The notes under the pieces are model-generated. The model searched no databases. It saw only the letters and a list, made by a program, of their open reading frames with translations, and was not told where the DNA came from. This document shows positions 44,054-56,838 of a stretch of DNA of 64,000 nt, piece after piece. Source of the DNA: Dactylis glomerata (lineage: Eukaryota > Streptophyta > Magnoliopsida > Poales > Poaceae); the NCBI GenBank assembly GCA_007115705.1, contig QXEO01002103.1, positions 513,113 through 577,112 of the forward strand, in the 5' to 3' direction. Within the stretch, counting starts at the first letter, position 1, and every line of letters begins with the position of its first letter. A program made the position numbers and the translations under genes.

Positions 44054-47000
44054 CTATTCGAAAACAAACTCTGCAGGTTCCTGCATATTGTCCTAGATGA
44101 ATTATTTCGGAGAAACTGTTTGAATAACATCAACATCTTCATTATAACAATCTCCAACAATATAATGTTTGAATCTTTGACCATTCACCACTTGTGTAGT
44201 GTCATCTTTCAACGAAGCAATCTTTATCGCACCTGAGCGGTACACTTCCACAACAACATATGGACCTTCCCATTTAGAGAGTGATTTTCCTGCAAAAAAT
44301 CTGAGACGAGACCTATACAATAGAACTTTCTCACCAACATGAAACTCTCTCTTAAGAATTCTCTTATCATGCCATTGTTTGACTTTCTCTTTGAAAAGTC
44401 TGGCATTCTCGTAAGCTTCGTTTCTCCACTCATCTAGGGTACTCAAATCTAACAACATTTTCTTACCGGCAAGTTTAAAATCCCTATTAAGCTCTTTCAC
44501 TGCCCAGAAAGCTTTGTGTTCTAATTCTAAGGGCAAGTGACACGCTTTTCCGTAAACCATTTCGTAAGGAGACATGCCCATGGGGTTCTTATAAGTAGTT
44601 CTATAAGCCCATAAAGCATCGTTTAACTTGCTAGCCCAGTTTTTCCTAGATCTATTGACAGTCTTCTGCAAGATAGACTTGATCTCTCTATTTGAAAGCT
44701 CTACCTGCCCACTAGTTTGGGGATGATAAGCAGAAGCAATTCTATGATTAACTTCATATCTAGCAAGAGTTTTTCTAAAACCGCCATGAATAAAATGAGA
44801 ACCTCCGTCAGTCATAAGATATCTAGGCACACCAAACCTAGGAAAAATAACATCCTTAAGCATTTTTAACGAGGTCTCACCATCGGCACTCTTTGTAGGT
44901 ATGGCTTCTACCCACTTGGTAACATAATCAACAGCAACAAGTATGTGAGTATAGCCTTTTGAAGGAGGAAAAGGACCCATAAAGTCAAATCCCCAACAAT
45001 CAAACGGTTCAATAACAAGAGTGTAACTCATAGGCATTTCATTACGTCTAGAAATATTACCAACTCTTTGACATTCATCACAAGATAAAACATACCTTCT
45101 AGCGTCTTTAAAGAGGGTTGGCCAATAAAAACCTGATTGTAGAACCTTTTGCGCGGTTCTATCTCCAGCATGATGCCCTCCATAAGCACTGCTATGGCAT
45201 TTTCTTAATATTTCTTGTTGCTCATATTCCGGAACACAGCTTCGCATAATACCATCAACTCCTTCTTTATATAGGTGTGGGTCATCCCAAAAGTAATGCC
45301 TCAAATCATAGAAGAATTTTCTTCTTTGCTGAGCTGTAAAGGTTGGAGGCAAATACTTGGAAACAATAAAGTTAGCATAATCAGCATACCAAGGAAGGTC
45401 TCACGAAGTTACATTTATTGAAGCCAACTATTCATTTGGAAAACTATCATTAACAGGAATAGGATCAAAAAAATGTTTTCCAATCTAGATAAATTGTCAG
45501 CAACAGGATTTTCAGCACCTTTCCTAACTACAATATGCAGATCAAACTCTTGTAAAAGCAACACCCATCTAATAAGCCTAGGCTTAGCATCCTTCTTCGA
45601 CATAAGATATCTAATAGCAGCGTGATCAGTATGAATAGTAACTTTAGAATCAACAATATAAGGTCTAAACTTATCACATGCAAAAACAACAACAAGAAAC
45701 TCTTTCTCAGTAGTAGCATAATTCTTCTGAGCAGCATCAAGAGTCTTACTAGCATAATGGATAACATTCAACTTATTATCTACGCGTTGTCCAAGAACAG
45801 CACCAACAGCAAAATCACTAGCATCACACATAATTTCAAAGGGTAAATTCCAATCAGGTGGTTGAACAATAGGAGCAGTAGTTAAAGCCTTCTTAAGAGT
45901 TTCAAAAGCTTCCTTACAATCATCATCAAAAACAAATGGTATGTCTTTTTGAAGAAGATTAGTAAGAGGCTTTGAAATCTTAGAGAAATCTTTAATAAAC
46001 CTCCTATAGAAACCAACATGACCAAGAATACTACGAATACCTTTAACATCTCTGTGACAGGGCATTTTCTCAATTGCTTCAACCTTTGCTCTGTCAACTT
46101 CAATACCCCTTTCAGAAATTTTATGTCCAAGAACAATTCCTTCATTCACCATAAAGTGGCATTTCTCCCAATTAAGAACAAGGTTAGTTTCTTCACACCT
46201 CTGCAAAACTTTATCAAGATTGTGCAAACAATTATCAAAAGAAGTTCCATAGACGGAAAAACCGTCCATGAAAACCTCCACAATTTCTTCACAAAACCCA
46301 TGAAAAATAGCAGACATGCATCTTTGAAAAGTAGCCGGAGCATTGCACAAACCAAATGGCATACGTCTATAAGCATAAGTTCCATAAGGACAAGTAAAAG
46401 TGGTTTTGTCTTGATCTTGCTTTTTAACAGCAATCTGAGAGAAACCAGAATAACCATCAAGAAAACAAAAATGAGTCTTCTTAGATAACCTCTCTAACAT
46501 CTAATCTATAAATGGTAAAGGATAATGATCTTTCTTAGTAACTTTGTTAACCTTTCTATAGTCAATGCACATCCTATAACCAACTACTACCCTTTGAGGA
46601 ATAAGCTCGTTATTCTCATTAGGCATGACAGTCATACCTCCTTTCTTAGGAACACAATGAACAGGACTAATCCATCTACTATCAGCAATAGGATAAATAA
46701 TACCAGCATCAAGGAGCTTCAATACCTCATTTCTTACCACATCCTTCATCTTGGAAATTAAGCGGCGCTGATGTTCAACAACTGGCTTTGCGTCTTCCTC
46801 CATGTTAATAGCATGCTGACATATAGTAGGAGAAATCCCTTTTAAATCATCAAGAGTATATCCCATAGCTCCTCGGTGTTTCCTCAATATCTCCAATAAC
46901 CTTTCTTCTTCCTTTCCTGAAAGCTTAGAACTGATAATAACAGGATATATTTTCTTATCATCTATATAAGCATACTTGAGATCATCAGGTAAAGGTTTTA

Positions 47001-48774
47001 ATTCAAACACAGGATCTTCCTTAGGTGGCAAAGTGGTACCAAGATCCTCCACGGGTAAATTGTGCTTGATCAACGGTGGTTGACGAAGGAAAATATCGTC
47101 AATCTCTTTCCTTTCCTTCATGTAAACATCACTTTCAGGGTCCTCCATGAATTGCTGCAAAGCATTATTAGGAGCAAGGGCAATAGAAGCAAGCTGTTCA
47201 ACTCGAAAATTTTCATTAGGCATGTCATTTTCATAAGAAGTCTTAGCAAACTTAGAAAAATTAAACTCATAAGATTCTCCATTAAACTTAGGGAAAATTT
47301 TCTCCTTCTTACAGTCTATCACAGCACCACAAGTATTCAAAAAGGGTCTACCAAAAATAATAGGACAAGTTTTACTAGCTTCCGTACCAAGTACTAGGAA
47401 ATCAGTAGGATATTTAGTCTTACCGCATAGAACTTCCACATCTCGAATAATACCAAGAGGCCAAACAGTCTCTCTGTTAGCAAGCTGAACAACCACATCA
47501 ATATCCTCAAGTTCACAAGGGCCAATCTCATGCATAATTTCTCTGTAAAGATCTAAAGGAATGGCGCTTGAACTTGCACCAATGTCACATAAACCATAAT
47601 AGCAGTGATCTCCAATCCTGACAGAAATAACAGGAACACTTGTTTTCCTACGCCTATTAGGATGTGAAATAATGTTAGTAGCATCTTCACAAAAGATAAT
47701 ATGTTTATCCCCTACATCTTTAGTAACAAGGTCCTTCACTATAGCCACAGGAGACTTAGTAGTAATTTGCTCATCAAGTTATACAGCTTTCTTAGTACTT
47801 TTATTAGACACACTTACCAGAGTAGAATGCTCTTTTACCTTAGCAGGGAAAGGTGTCTTCTCAAAATAAGGTTCAGGCAAAATGCTATCAACAGTACAAA
47901 CTTCAGTAGCTGCAGCAGGAATATGACTAATGGAATCTTTATAAGGCGCATGATATTTGTTCCAATCTTTCTTTGGAACATCAAGATAAGAGGCAAAAGC
48001 CTTAAAACAGTTAGCAAGTATTTGAGAATCAAGACCATAAGCAGTGCTAACATTATGAAAATCACCGGTTCCCATAAAAGTTTTAATGCATTCATAATCA
48101 TAATTTATACCTGACTTCCTACTTTTGTCATTTTCCCATCCTTCAGCATTTTCTTGGATACGGTCAAGAAGTTTCCACTTAGCATCTTCTTTCATATGAG
48201 TAAATGATCCAAAACAAGAAGCATCCAAATAATCCTTATCATGAAGAGTAAGCCACGCATAAAGGTTATCAATAACAATATAACTGGGGAGCTCATGAAT
48301 GGGACATTTGAGCATTAGTAACTTCAATCTCCCCCACGCTTGGGCAAAACTTTCTCCATCATGAGGCCAAAAGTTATATATTCTATTACGATCTTTATGA
48401 ATTTCACTTGGAGGATAAAACTTGGAATAAAAGAGAGGTACAATTTCCTCCCATGCAATAGATGGACCATCTTTAAGCAGCCGATACCACTCCTCAGCTC
48501 GGCCGTTCAGTGATAAAGAGAATAGCTTCCTCTTGACCTGGCTCGGTGAAATACCTGCACACTTGAACAACTCGCATAATTCATGTATAAAAAGTAAGTG
48601 ATCACCCGGATGGACAGTCCCATCTCCTGAATAGCAGTTATCCATAACACGTTCAACAATTTTCATAGGTATTTTAAAAGGATCTAATTGAGCAGGTGGT
48701 GGTGGTGGTTCATCCACATGTGCAGCAGTGGTAGTAGTGTTCCCGAATAGGAACCCAAATGGAGAACTCTCCAT
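44054..48774 (-). pseudogene. element C gag-pol polyprotein, decayed
   Basis: Homologous throughout to the element A polyprotein. Start ATG 48774. Breaks: TAA 47779-47781 after gag, TAG 46501-46503 in the reverse transcriptase, a one-base deletion in a T tract at about 45,470, TGA 45401-45403, and TAA 44102-44104 near the C-terminus. Intact stretches keep the protease site CDIGASSSAIP, RT FLDGYSGFSQI and a mutated catalytic box FMDG in place of FMDD, RNase H, and the integrase zinc finger and core, including the ten bases missing from A. Two stops match C-to-T changes (CAG to TAG, CGA to TGA). It cannot encode a functional polyprotein. Confidence 0.92.
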
Positions 48775-48866
48775 AGCAAAATAAAATAAAAATAAAAGAC
48801 ACAAATAAAAACAATACTCACAGCGATGGTTACCTTTACCAATTCCACTCTTCAATAGCGCTTCAC

Positions 48867-48884
48867 TCCCCGGCAACGGCGCCA
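48867..48884 (-). other. primer binding site of element C (tRNA-Asp)
   Basis: Minus-strand TGGCGCCGTTGCCGGGGA, 11 bp from the 5' LTR, identical to that of element A. Confidence 0.92.
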
Positions 48885-48895
48885 GAAAATAGTCT

Positions 48896-50411
48896 TGATG
48901 ACCCACAAGTATAGGGGGTGTATCATAGTAATTTCGATAAATAAGAGTTTCGAACCCAACGAGGAGTAGAAGGTGTTGACAAGTGGTTTTGATCAAGGAT
49001 TCACTGTAAATACTAGCAAACGGGTTTTTAGGGGTATTTGGTAATGCAAATAAATAAAGTGCGAGTAAATAAAAGACAGTAATAATAATTGCAGCGAGTG
49101 ACCCAATCCTTTCTAGAGAAAAGGACAAGCCGGTTGTGTAACTTATAATAACCAAACATTCTCGAGGACACACGGGAGTTTCTGTCAAGAGCTTTCGCTT
49201 CATGCCGCTAAATAATCTTTATTGGTTTGATAAGTTTTATGGGGGTGAACCTGTGCTAGTGCATTACCCTTACTAGGATAAATACACACTTGTGATTATA
49301 CCCCTTGCAAGCATCCGCAAATACAAGAAAGTAATTAAGATAAATCTAACCACAACCTTAAACTCTAAGATCCTACGCTCCCTGGTGTAATGGTTTCCTA
49401 ACGGAGGTTTAGATTTCGGTCACTCCAGCAACCCCACAATTAGTAGCCAAATACACAATGCATCTCACTAGGCCCATAAATGGTGAAGTATCATGTAGTC
49501 GACGTTCACATGACACCACTAGTGAAATAGCACCACAATAAATAAATATCAAACCATTAAATATTACTCAACAATAATCCACTACTAACATCTTGACTTC
49601 TCCCATGTCCTCAAGAACTAAACGAACTACTCACAAGACATCATATGGATCATGATTAGAGGTGAAATAATGGTAAATAACAATCTGAACATAAACCTTA
49701 ATTCAACGGTTCCACTCAATAGCATCAACCACAAGAGTAATCAACACCGGGAAAGTTTCCCCTAAGAATTTAACAAGATCCAACTCAAGATGTTACAGCG
49801 GGATGGCGTGGTGATGGTGGAGATGAAGGTGCTGGTGATGGAGATGATGATGATGACGATCCCAATGAAGTCCGGTGCGATGGTGATGGCGATGGCGACG
49901 ATCTCCCCTCTTCGGGAAGGAATTTCCCCGGCAGATTTCTGCCTGCCAGAGGGTTTTTCTCTCTCTGGTGTTTTCCGCCCCGCAGAGGCGGCGGTGTCTA
50001 TCTCTGAGCCCCCCTTTGCTTAGGTTTTCGGGGACGATGAAATATGTGAAGGGGCGATGGCAGAAGTGGGCCAGGGTGGCCTCACCATAGGCTGGCGCAG
50101 CCAGGGGTGGGCCCGCGCCCCCTAGTGGTGAGCCTGCCCTGTTGCTCCTCTCGCCTTCTCCTTCTGGCTTCTTTAGTCTTCTGGTAAAATATAATTTTCT
50201 GGTATTTTTCTAGAATTTTCTGATCTTCCGAAATATGGTGTCTTGACGGTCCTTTTTCCAGCAGAATCCTGACTCCGGCAGCAAATCCTCCAATGATCAT
50301 CAAACATGTAAAAACAGAGGAAACAACATAAGTATCATCCCTAAATATGAAATATATCAATGAATAACAGTAAATTATGATACAAAATAGTGATGCAAAA
50401 TGGACGTATCA
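48896..50411 (-). repeat. 5' LTR of element C
   Basis: 1516 bp; pairs with 28198-29707. Ends with ACGTATCA on the plus strand, then target copy ACCCC. Dyad at about 50,071-50,133. Confidence 0.93.
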
Positions 50412-50416
50412 ACCCC

Positions 50417-51892
50417 CATCCCACAAATTGCACATACCGGGATAATGTTGGGCATACACCGGTGCAGCCCTAGCCGGACTGCCAGTGATCCCGTTGCCGA
50501 CCGCCAAGCAAAAATGCGTAACTTTTGAGGAACCTTAGCTTTCCAAATCAGCTCCCAGATGCGCCTAACGCCATCCGACTCTGAACTTGATTGACCATGA
50601 ATGGGCCGCCTGTTTCGTTGCCATTCCAATACGCTATGCAGAGCGAACCAAAAACATCCCATTGCTCTCACCATGCCAAGAAAGAAAGTCCTCAATAACA
50701 CGAGCATACAGTCGAATACCCAGAATAACATCAGCGTCTCGAGGGTGCCAACAATCACGGACATCAGCCTCATTCCACGTCCGTGAATCATGAGAAATGA
50801 GATCAGCCACCCAACATTTCCTCGAGGTACCTCTTCTACCCTATACCTTCATCGCATGCAGTCTCAGGAGCCAGTTATCACGAAATATTCTTACTTTAGA
50901 TCCATCACCAATTCTCTAGATAATCCCCTTTTTTGAGCAGTTCCAGCCCGTGCAAAACCCCCTGCCATGACTGTGATTGTTGCTGAATGAAGGCAGTGTC
51001 CAGAAGATCACCCAAAGGATAATATTTTGCTTTAAGGAGGCGGGCACAAAGGCTGTTAGGAAATTTGAGCATGCGCCAAGCTTGCGAGCTAGAAGACTTG
51101 GTTGAAGACCCGAAGATCATGGAAACCGATGCCTTCTTGAGATTTTGGCCGAACCAGCTTCTCCCAAGAAAGCCAATGCATTCGCCTTCTGTTCTCCTCG
51201 TCGCCCCACCAGAAATTATGAATAATTTGCTCCAGCTCATTAATCAGGCCGAAGGGGAATTTGAACACCCCCATGGCATAGGTCGAGATAGATTGCAGAA
51301 TAGCCTGGATAAGAGTTTCTTTAGCACTAGAGGACATGTAATTTTCTGACCAATCACTAGCATGCTTAGAAAATTTCCCTTCTGTGGACTTGAACTTTCC
51401 TTTAGTCATTCTCCCTTCTAGGACGGGCAGGCCTAGGTACTTCTCCTCGAAGCATTTAGTTTCATACTTCAGAATATTCTTTAATTGATCTTGAGTGTCC
51501 GGAGTGCAACCATCACCATACATGACTGAGCACTTCCCCAAACTAACAAGCTGACCGGTAGCCTCTTCATAGCGATCAAGGACAGATTTTGCAACCAAAG
51601 CTTGCTCCACCGATGCTTCGAAGAAAAGAATACTATCATCGGCAAAGAGGAGATGTGATATGTCGGGTGCTCTTTGACAAATATGGAACTCCCAAAGTGA
51701 GTTTATTTCAACCTCTTTTTTGATAAGACAAGACAGGCCATCAGCACCAAAAAGAAAGAGGTACAGTGAGAGAGGATCACCTTGGAAGATGCCGCGGGAT
51801 GGAGTGAAGGAGTCCAACATATTTCCATTAAAGCGAATGGAGTAATGCACAGTGGTGACACACGCCATCACCCACTGCACCCATTGACTGTG
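50417..51892 (-). pseudogene. LINE ORF2, C-terminal part: reverse transcriptase palm to zinc-binding domain
   Basis: Minus strand. RT motifs SRGIFQGDPLSLYLF and LLFADDSILFF (catalytic FADD) followed by YLGLPVLEGRM, then FWWGDEENRRRMHWLSWEKL. A frameshift at about 51,095 moves to the frame with QAWRMLKFPNSLCARLLKAKYYP. A further frame holds the zinc-binding domain (VPQKLRIFAWRSATGSLAVR, CAICGMG) up to element C. The remainder of that domain lies at 28,084-28,192. Confidence 0.9.
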
Positions 51893-51897
51893 AAAGC

Positions 51898-53555
51898 TGA
51901 TGGCTGGCGTGTAGTTGATGATGATTATGGCCAGACAGTTGGGAAACTCCAAGCGAAAAGTATGATGAGCACATCGGCAAGTCTTTTCCCTCAGTAAGAA
52001 ACCAAGGTTTGTCGGTCAGGAGAAGAGAAGGCAGTACGACTGAAGGTGATGCTTGATAGCCTAGTGACACTCCAACAAGGGCGTCGTTTCACGATAAAAC
52101 GAGTTAGCGCGTCTTCAGCTAGTAGCAACATGGAACCTGCACACAACACAACGAAATACATTGTTCCCAACTTGCGATGAGGTTGTCAATCTCACCGGTT
52201 TGCTTGAAACAAAGGGTATGAGCGTATCGAGTGGAAAACAGTAGAAGTATGCGAGTAAAGTAAACAGTGCGAGTAAAGTAAACAGGTGATAGCAATATGA
52301 TGGAAATAGGACCGGGGTCCACAGTTCACTAGTGGTGTCTCTCCATAAGATAAATAACACATGCTGGGTAAACAAATTACAGTTGGGCAATTGATAGAAT
52401 AAAGATAAAGTGATATGTCAAGAAGATCACTATGCGATTTACTCTGGGCATTACAACAAAATACATAGACCACCTTCCAACTGCATCTATGACTAATAAT
52501 CCACTCACGGGGATATCATCCGAACACCCCATGAGTATTAAGTTGCGAACAACAGATAATTGCATTAAGCAAAGTGTGTAATGTAAACAAAGCATATGCC
52601 CTCGAGCATATGAATGTTGTTTTCTCCCTAGTAGCAATAGCACATCTACAACCTTAGAGGTTTCTGTCACTCCCCCAGATTAAATAGAGGCATGAACCCA
52701 CTATCGAGCATAAATACCCCCTCTTGGAGTTACTAGCAACTACTCGGCCAAGATAGCTACTAACAACGGAGAGCATGCAAGATCATAAACAACATAGAGA
52801 TAACATAAGATATATTTCAGTATAGCAACTCAATCATAACACCAATATTCATCGGATCCCAACAAACCAAACATGTAGAATTACATAACGGTGATCTCAA
52901 TCATGTAGGGCAGCTCATGAGATCTAAACATGAAGCACATGGTGGAGAGGACAACCATCTAGCTACTGCTATGGACCCATAGTCCAAGGTAGACTACTCA
53001 CTCATCGCTCCGGAGGCAAGCATGGCGATGAAGAAGACCTCCGGTGGCGATTCCCCTCTCCGGCAGGGTACCGGGAAGAGCTTCTGGACCCTCCCGATCT
53101 CGGGTCGACGACGGCGGCGGATCGCGATGTGTTTCTGGAAAATTGATCGGGTCCTTAGGTTTTTCCCGTCGGGGGGTCTTTATAGGCGAAGGGGCATCGT
53201 CAGAGGTGGACTGAGGTGCCCTCACACATAGGGTGCGCGGCCAGGGGCTGGGCCGCGCCGCCCTAGTGTGTGGGGCCCTCGTGGCCCCCCTCCGACTCCT
53301 CTTCTGATCTCTGGAAGCTTTCGGGAAAAATAAGACTTCAGGAACTTGTTTCGTCCAATTCCGAGAATATTTCCTGTGTAGCTTTTCTGAAACACAAAAA
53401 CAGCAGAAAACAGGGAACTGGCACTGTGGCGACTTGTTAATAGGTTAGTTCTGGAAAATGCATAAAAGTGCCACGAAGTGTAACGAAACATTAGGCAAAT
53501 GGTGTAAAAACAAGCATGGAGCATCAAAAATTATGGATACGTTGGAGACGTATCA
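51898..53555 (-). mobile_element. solo LTR D in the LINE reverse transcriptase
   Basis: 1658 bp; minus-strand ends TGATACGTCTCC and GCCATCA. Target duplication AAAGC at 51893-51897 and 53556-53560. Core promoter CGCCTATAAAG (TATAAAG 53184 to 53178) with the GC-rich dyad at about 53,220-53,276. Related at its start to solo LTR B. The LINE frame resumes on the other side. Confidence 0.9.
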
Positions 53556-53560
53556 AAAGC

Positions 53561-54442
53561 TCAGCTTCGCTAAAACTCCCTCCAGAAATCGCCAGTCCAC
53601 GCAATCATACGCCTTAGCCATATCCAATTTGTACGTGCAAAACTTTCTACAAGCAGCCGAGCCAGTTTGAATAGCATGAATACACTCGAAGGCAATAAGA
53701 GCATTATCTATAATGAGATGGCCTAGGATAAAAGCACTTTGCATGGGAGCAATAATATCCTGAAGCAGAGGCTGCAACCGGTTCACTAGACATTTCGAGA
53801 CCACCTTAAAGATGACGTTACACAGGCTAATGGGTCTGAAATCCTTTAACTCAACAGGATCATCCTTTTTCGGTATAAGCACAATTGTTGTATCATTAAC
53901 TCCATCTGGATCACCCCATATGAGAAGAATTTTTGGACCACACGAATGACCTCCACCTTGAAAAGATCCCAATTCCTTTGTAGAAAACGTGCCGGAAAAC
54001 CATCAGGTCCCAGGGCTTTTAGGGGTCCTATTTGAAAAAGGGCATCACTAATCTCTTTATCAAAAAAGGGGACACAAAGATTATTGTTCATGTCATCAGT
54101 AATGCATGGTGAAACCAGGTCAGTGATTATATTGGGGTTCACAACCTCATCACGGGTGAAGAGCGTTTGGAAGAAGTCAGTGGCTAAACCCTCCATCTCC
54201 GCCGAGTCACATGTCCACGATCCATCAGGCCACTTCAATTTGCGGATCTTATTCTTCTTTTTCCTCCAAGAAGCGCGTCTGTGAAAGTACTTTGTACTCC
54301 GATCTCCTTCTCTCAGCCACGCAATTCTGGATCGTTGCATCCAAAGAAGCTCTTCACGGTATAGGAGCTCATCCATCTCTTTCTCCAAGACCGTCTTAAT
54401 TAACACGCTAGCATCATCATTAGCAGCCTGTAAAGCTTCCAA
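53561..54442 (-). pseudogene. LINE ORF2, middle part: linker and reverse transcriptase fingers
   Basis: Minus strand. SRIAWLREGDRSTKYFHRRA and LGPDGFPARFLQRNWD, typical of plant L1-type ORF2. After a frameshift near 53,910 come IVLIPKKDDPVELKDFRPIS, SAFILGHLIIDNALIAFE and LDMAKAYDCVDWRFLEGVL (first catalytic Asp of RT). Interrupted at 53,560 by solo LTR D. Confidence 0.9.
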
Positions 54443-55369
54443 TTATGCTCTCCTTTTCTCAATTTCCCTAGGAACCGATTTGAAGTGCTCCCTCTTCCAT
54501 GAGTACAGACTAGACATCATAGAGCTAAGTGAGGCAGCCACATCGCCCAGATCGGACACCGGTACACGCCTGGACCAAGCCTCTTCGACTACTGCAGATA
54601 GGGAAGGTTCCCTCTCCCAGACAATCTCGTAGCGCCGGATAGGGTGGTCAGGTCTGACATTAGCATCCGTATAAGCCGATAACAAAATTGGGCAATGGTC
54701 TGAGCGGGAGGATACAAGATGATGCAAGCGGTGTTCAGGGAACATAGCCGACCATGCCGAGGAAGCCACTGCGCGGTCGAGACGGACTTTAACATTGCGG
54801 TCTCCTTTGTGCTTGTTATCGAAAGTCCATGGTAACCCAATAAAGCCCACATCATGAAGATCACAGTGAGATAAGACCTCGCGAAAATCACGCATAAGAC
54901 TTTCAGGCCGGGCCGATCTGGATAGGTGTTCTTTTTGCCACATTGCCTCGTTGAAGTCTCCCATCATTAGCCATGGTTTATCAGAGCTAGGTTTAATAGC
55001 ACGGATTGCATCCCACATCTTGTGTCGATTAGAAGCTTTTGGTTCTCCGTACACAAAGGTACAATGCCACATGTGATCATAAGGGCCCCCACTAACATGG
55101 ACGTCAATGTGGTGATTACTGAACGACATAAGGTCAATTTTCACCTCTTCGATCCAATACAAAGCAATGCCACCACCATTCCCCTCTCCTTTTGCTTGGA
55201 AATAGCCTTTCATACCTAATCGGTATTTCAAATTTTCCACTCTAACCTTGCTTTGCCTAGTTTCACAGATGAAGACTAGGCTGCGCTTATATGTCTGCAC
55301 TAGGCAGACCAGTTCTTGAACGGTCGCAGCCTGCCCTAAGCCACGTCCATTCCATCTTAATGTCATCAT
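54443..55369 (-). pseudogene. LINE ORF2, N-terminal part: AP-type endonuclease
   Basis: 308 codons from ATG 55369 to a nonsense TAA at 54443-54445; the same frame then continues in the linker. Endonuclease motifs: MTLRWNGRGLG, FICETRQS, WLMMGDFNEAM, LPWTFDNKHKGDRNVKVRLDRAV and SRSDHCPIL (the SDH catalytic motif). It would nick target DNA to prime reverse transcription. The start overlaps the ORF1 stop as ATGA. Confidence 0.9.
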
Positions 55370-56545
55370 TGGGCCCGGCGGTCCTCCGCGCCGGAGGCCG
55401 CCGATGTTGCCAAGTCATTTGTAGAGCATGTCTTCCATTGTTTCGCGCGATCACGAGGGTTCATGTAGGCTGGCGGAGGGGGAGGGACCAAAGACGTGTC
55501 TGGATCAGTAGCTGTAGTACCCACGGAGCTGGATGGTTTCACCTCATCAAAGTTTATGTTCTTCTTCACAATTGTAGGATCTTGAACCTCCTCTTCTGCC
55601 TCCATTGGTTTGGTTTTCATCAGACTAGCAGCTGAGTCTTCAAGGTTCTCAGAATTGTCATCTAGTGTTGCTTCCTCTGACGAGCGCTTACATGGCTGAA
55701 AGGTTGCTGGGCCCCTGGCAGATCTTCCCCCACGATCCCGAGGACCAAAAGGATGCGGTTTCAGAGGAGGGGGATTTGTTCTCCGCGTTACTAGCATGAA
55801 ATCACCATACTGCAGCTCCTTGATCGACCAAACACCATCTTCCGCATTCTTCATGATTGTGGCCGATATGACCGCAATGCTTATAGTAGAAAGGCACCTT
55901 CTCATACTTGGTAAAACACCACTTCTTGCCTTCGCCTTCCACGTTCAGACTAACAACTCGTTTCAAACTGTTATTGACATCAATCATCACGCGGATACGG
56001 ACATAATTCCCCTCATAAAACAGCTTCGGAGACATCTGCACCTCCCTAGTCTTACCAACACGCCGAGCATCAACCACATCAGGTTTCCTGTAAAGCTCCG
56101 GGATTCCATGAATTTGTGCCCAGACAAACAAGCCTCCAAAAGAGATCTTCTCAGGGTCCTCCTTTCCATCGTAATCCTCAATGAGGATAGCCCAGCCATG
56201 GAACGTCGAGGGTCCCTGATGCACAACCTTCTTCCAATCTCCTAGACAATGCATCTGAAAAACAAACAAGTTCTCACCCGCCTCTCTGCAGATCGGATCA
56301 CGAGAGAGATTCCAAATTGCCTTCATCTTGCCAAAAAGCGCATCAGAACTGAAGGATCGAGTGGTGTGCACTTCCACGACTGCCAGCCAATGCGCCGCCA
56401 TCTGGTACTCCTTTGCCTTGTCTGCTCCAACCACCACCTCTTCAAGTTCATCATCCCGAAGATCCAGATGTTTCAATAGGTCGTCGATCTCAGAATCTTT
56501 TCCCGCAGCCGCCCCTGACGAGCTCCCGTGATCGCTGGTCGCCAT
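55366..56545 (-). pseudogene. LINE ORF1 (RNA-binding, DUF4283 and zinc knuckle), frameshifted
   Basis: ATG 56545. The N-terminal half carries the DUF4283-type RNA-binding fold (FSSDALFGKMKAIWNL, FVFQMHCLGDWKKV, GGLFVWAQIHGIPELYR) and then the zinc knuckle beginning YYKHCGHIGHNHEEC. A frameshift near 55,840 follows the knuckle; the other frame continues GVWSIKELQYGDFMLVTRR and a Pro/Glu-rich tail to TGA at 55366-55368. Typical plant L1-clade ORF1. Confidence 0.88.
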
Positions 56546-56750
56546 GGGTGCGTCCCATGAAATTTCGGCCAGAACCCAGCACAGGAACGCAACCGAGAGG
56601 GTTAGGAAGTTCTAGAGAGGAACACAGGAGAAGGAAAACAAGGACGGATTGGGGTAGTAGACTGGTTTGGGATGGGATCGATCTCACGGGGTGCCAGGAA
56701 CGCCACCGGAGCAGAGAAACCCTAAACGAGAGGGTACGTAAAACTATGTT
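56546..56750 (-). other. LINE 5' UTR
   Basis: GC-rich leader upstream of ORF1; the minus strand starts about GTTTAGGGTTTCTCTGC near 56,735. The exact 5' end is not fixed because the 3' target copy is lost. Confidence 0.55.
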
Positions 56751-56807
56751 AGCAACATACTAGAGTGTTGCATTTCAGAGCAGCTTTGTATGCAGCTTTT
56801 TATTTTA

Positions 56808-56838
56808 CTAGGAAATATACCCGTGCGTTGCACCAGGC
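56808..56838 (-). mobile_element. Helitron-like 3' terminus
   Basis: Minus strand: a short hairpin (GTGCAACGCAC within CCTGGTGCAACGCACGGG), about ten AT-rich bases, then CTAG (56811 to 56808) followed by T. Hairpin plus CTRR before a T is the Helitron 3' end signature. The matching 5' end was not located, so length is unknown. Confidence 0.5.

Larger units (their letters stand above)
28198..50411 (-). mobile_element. Athila-like Gypsy element C (full length, decayed), containing element A
   Basis: Minus-strand order: 5' LTR 48896-50411, tRNA-Asp primer site, gag-pol, third ORF, 3' untranslated region (interrupted by element A), polypurine tract, 3' LTR 28198-29707. Target duplications ACCCC at 28193-28197 and 50412-50416. 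Athila lineage is inferred from the primer site, the gag type, the YSGFSQI/FMDD reverse transcriptase, lack of a chromodomain, and an ORF after pol. Confidence 0.92.
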
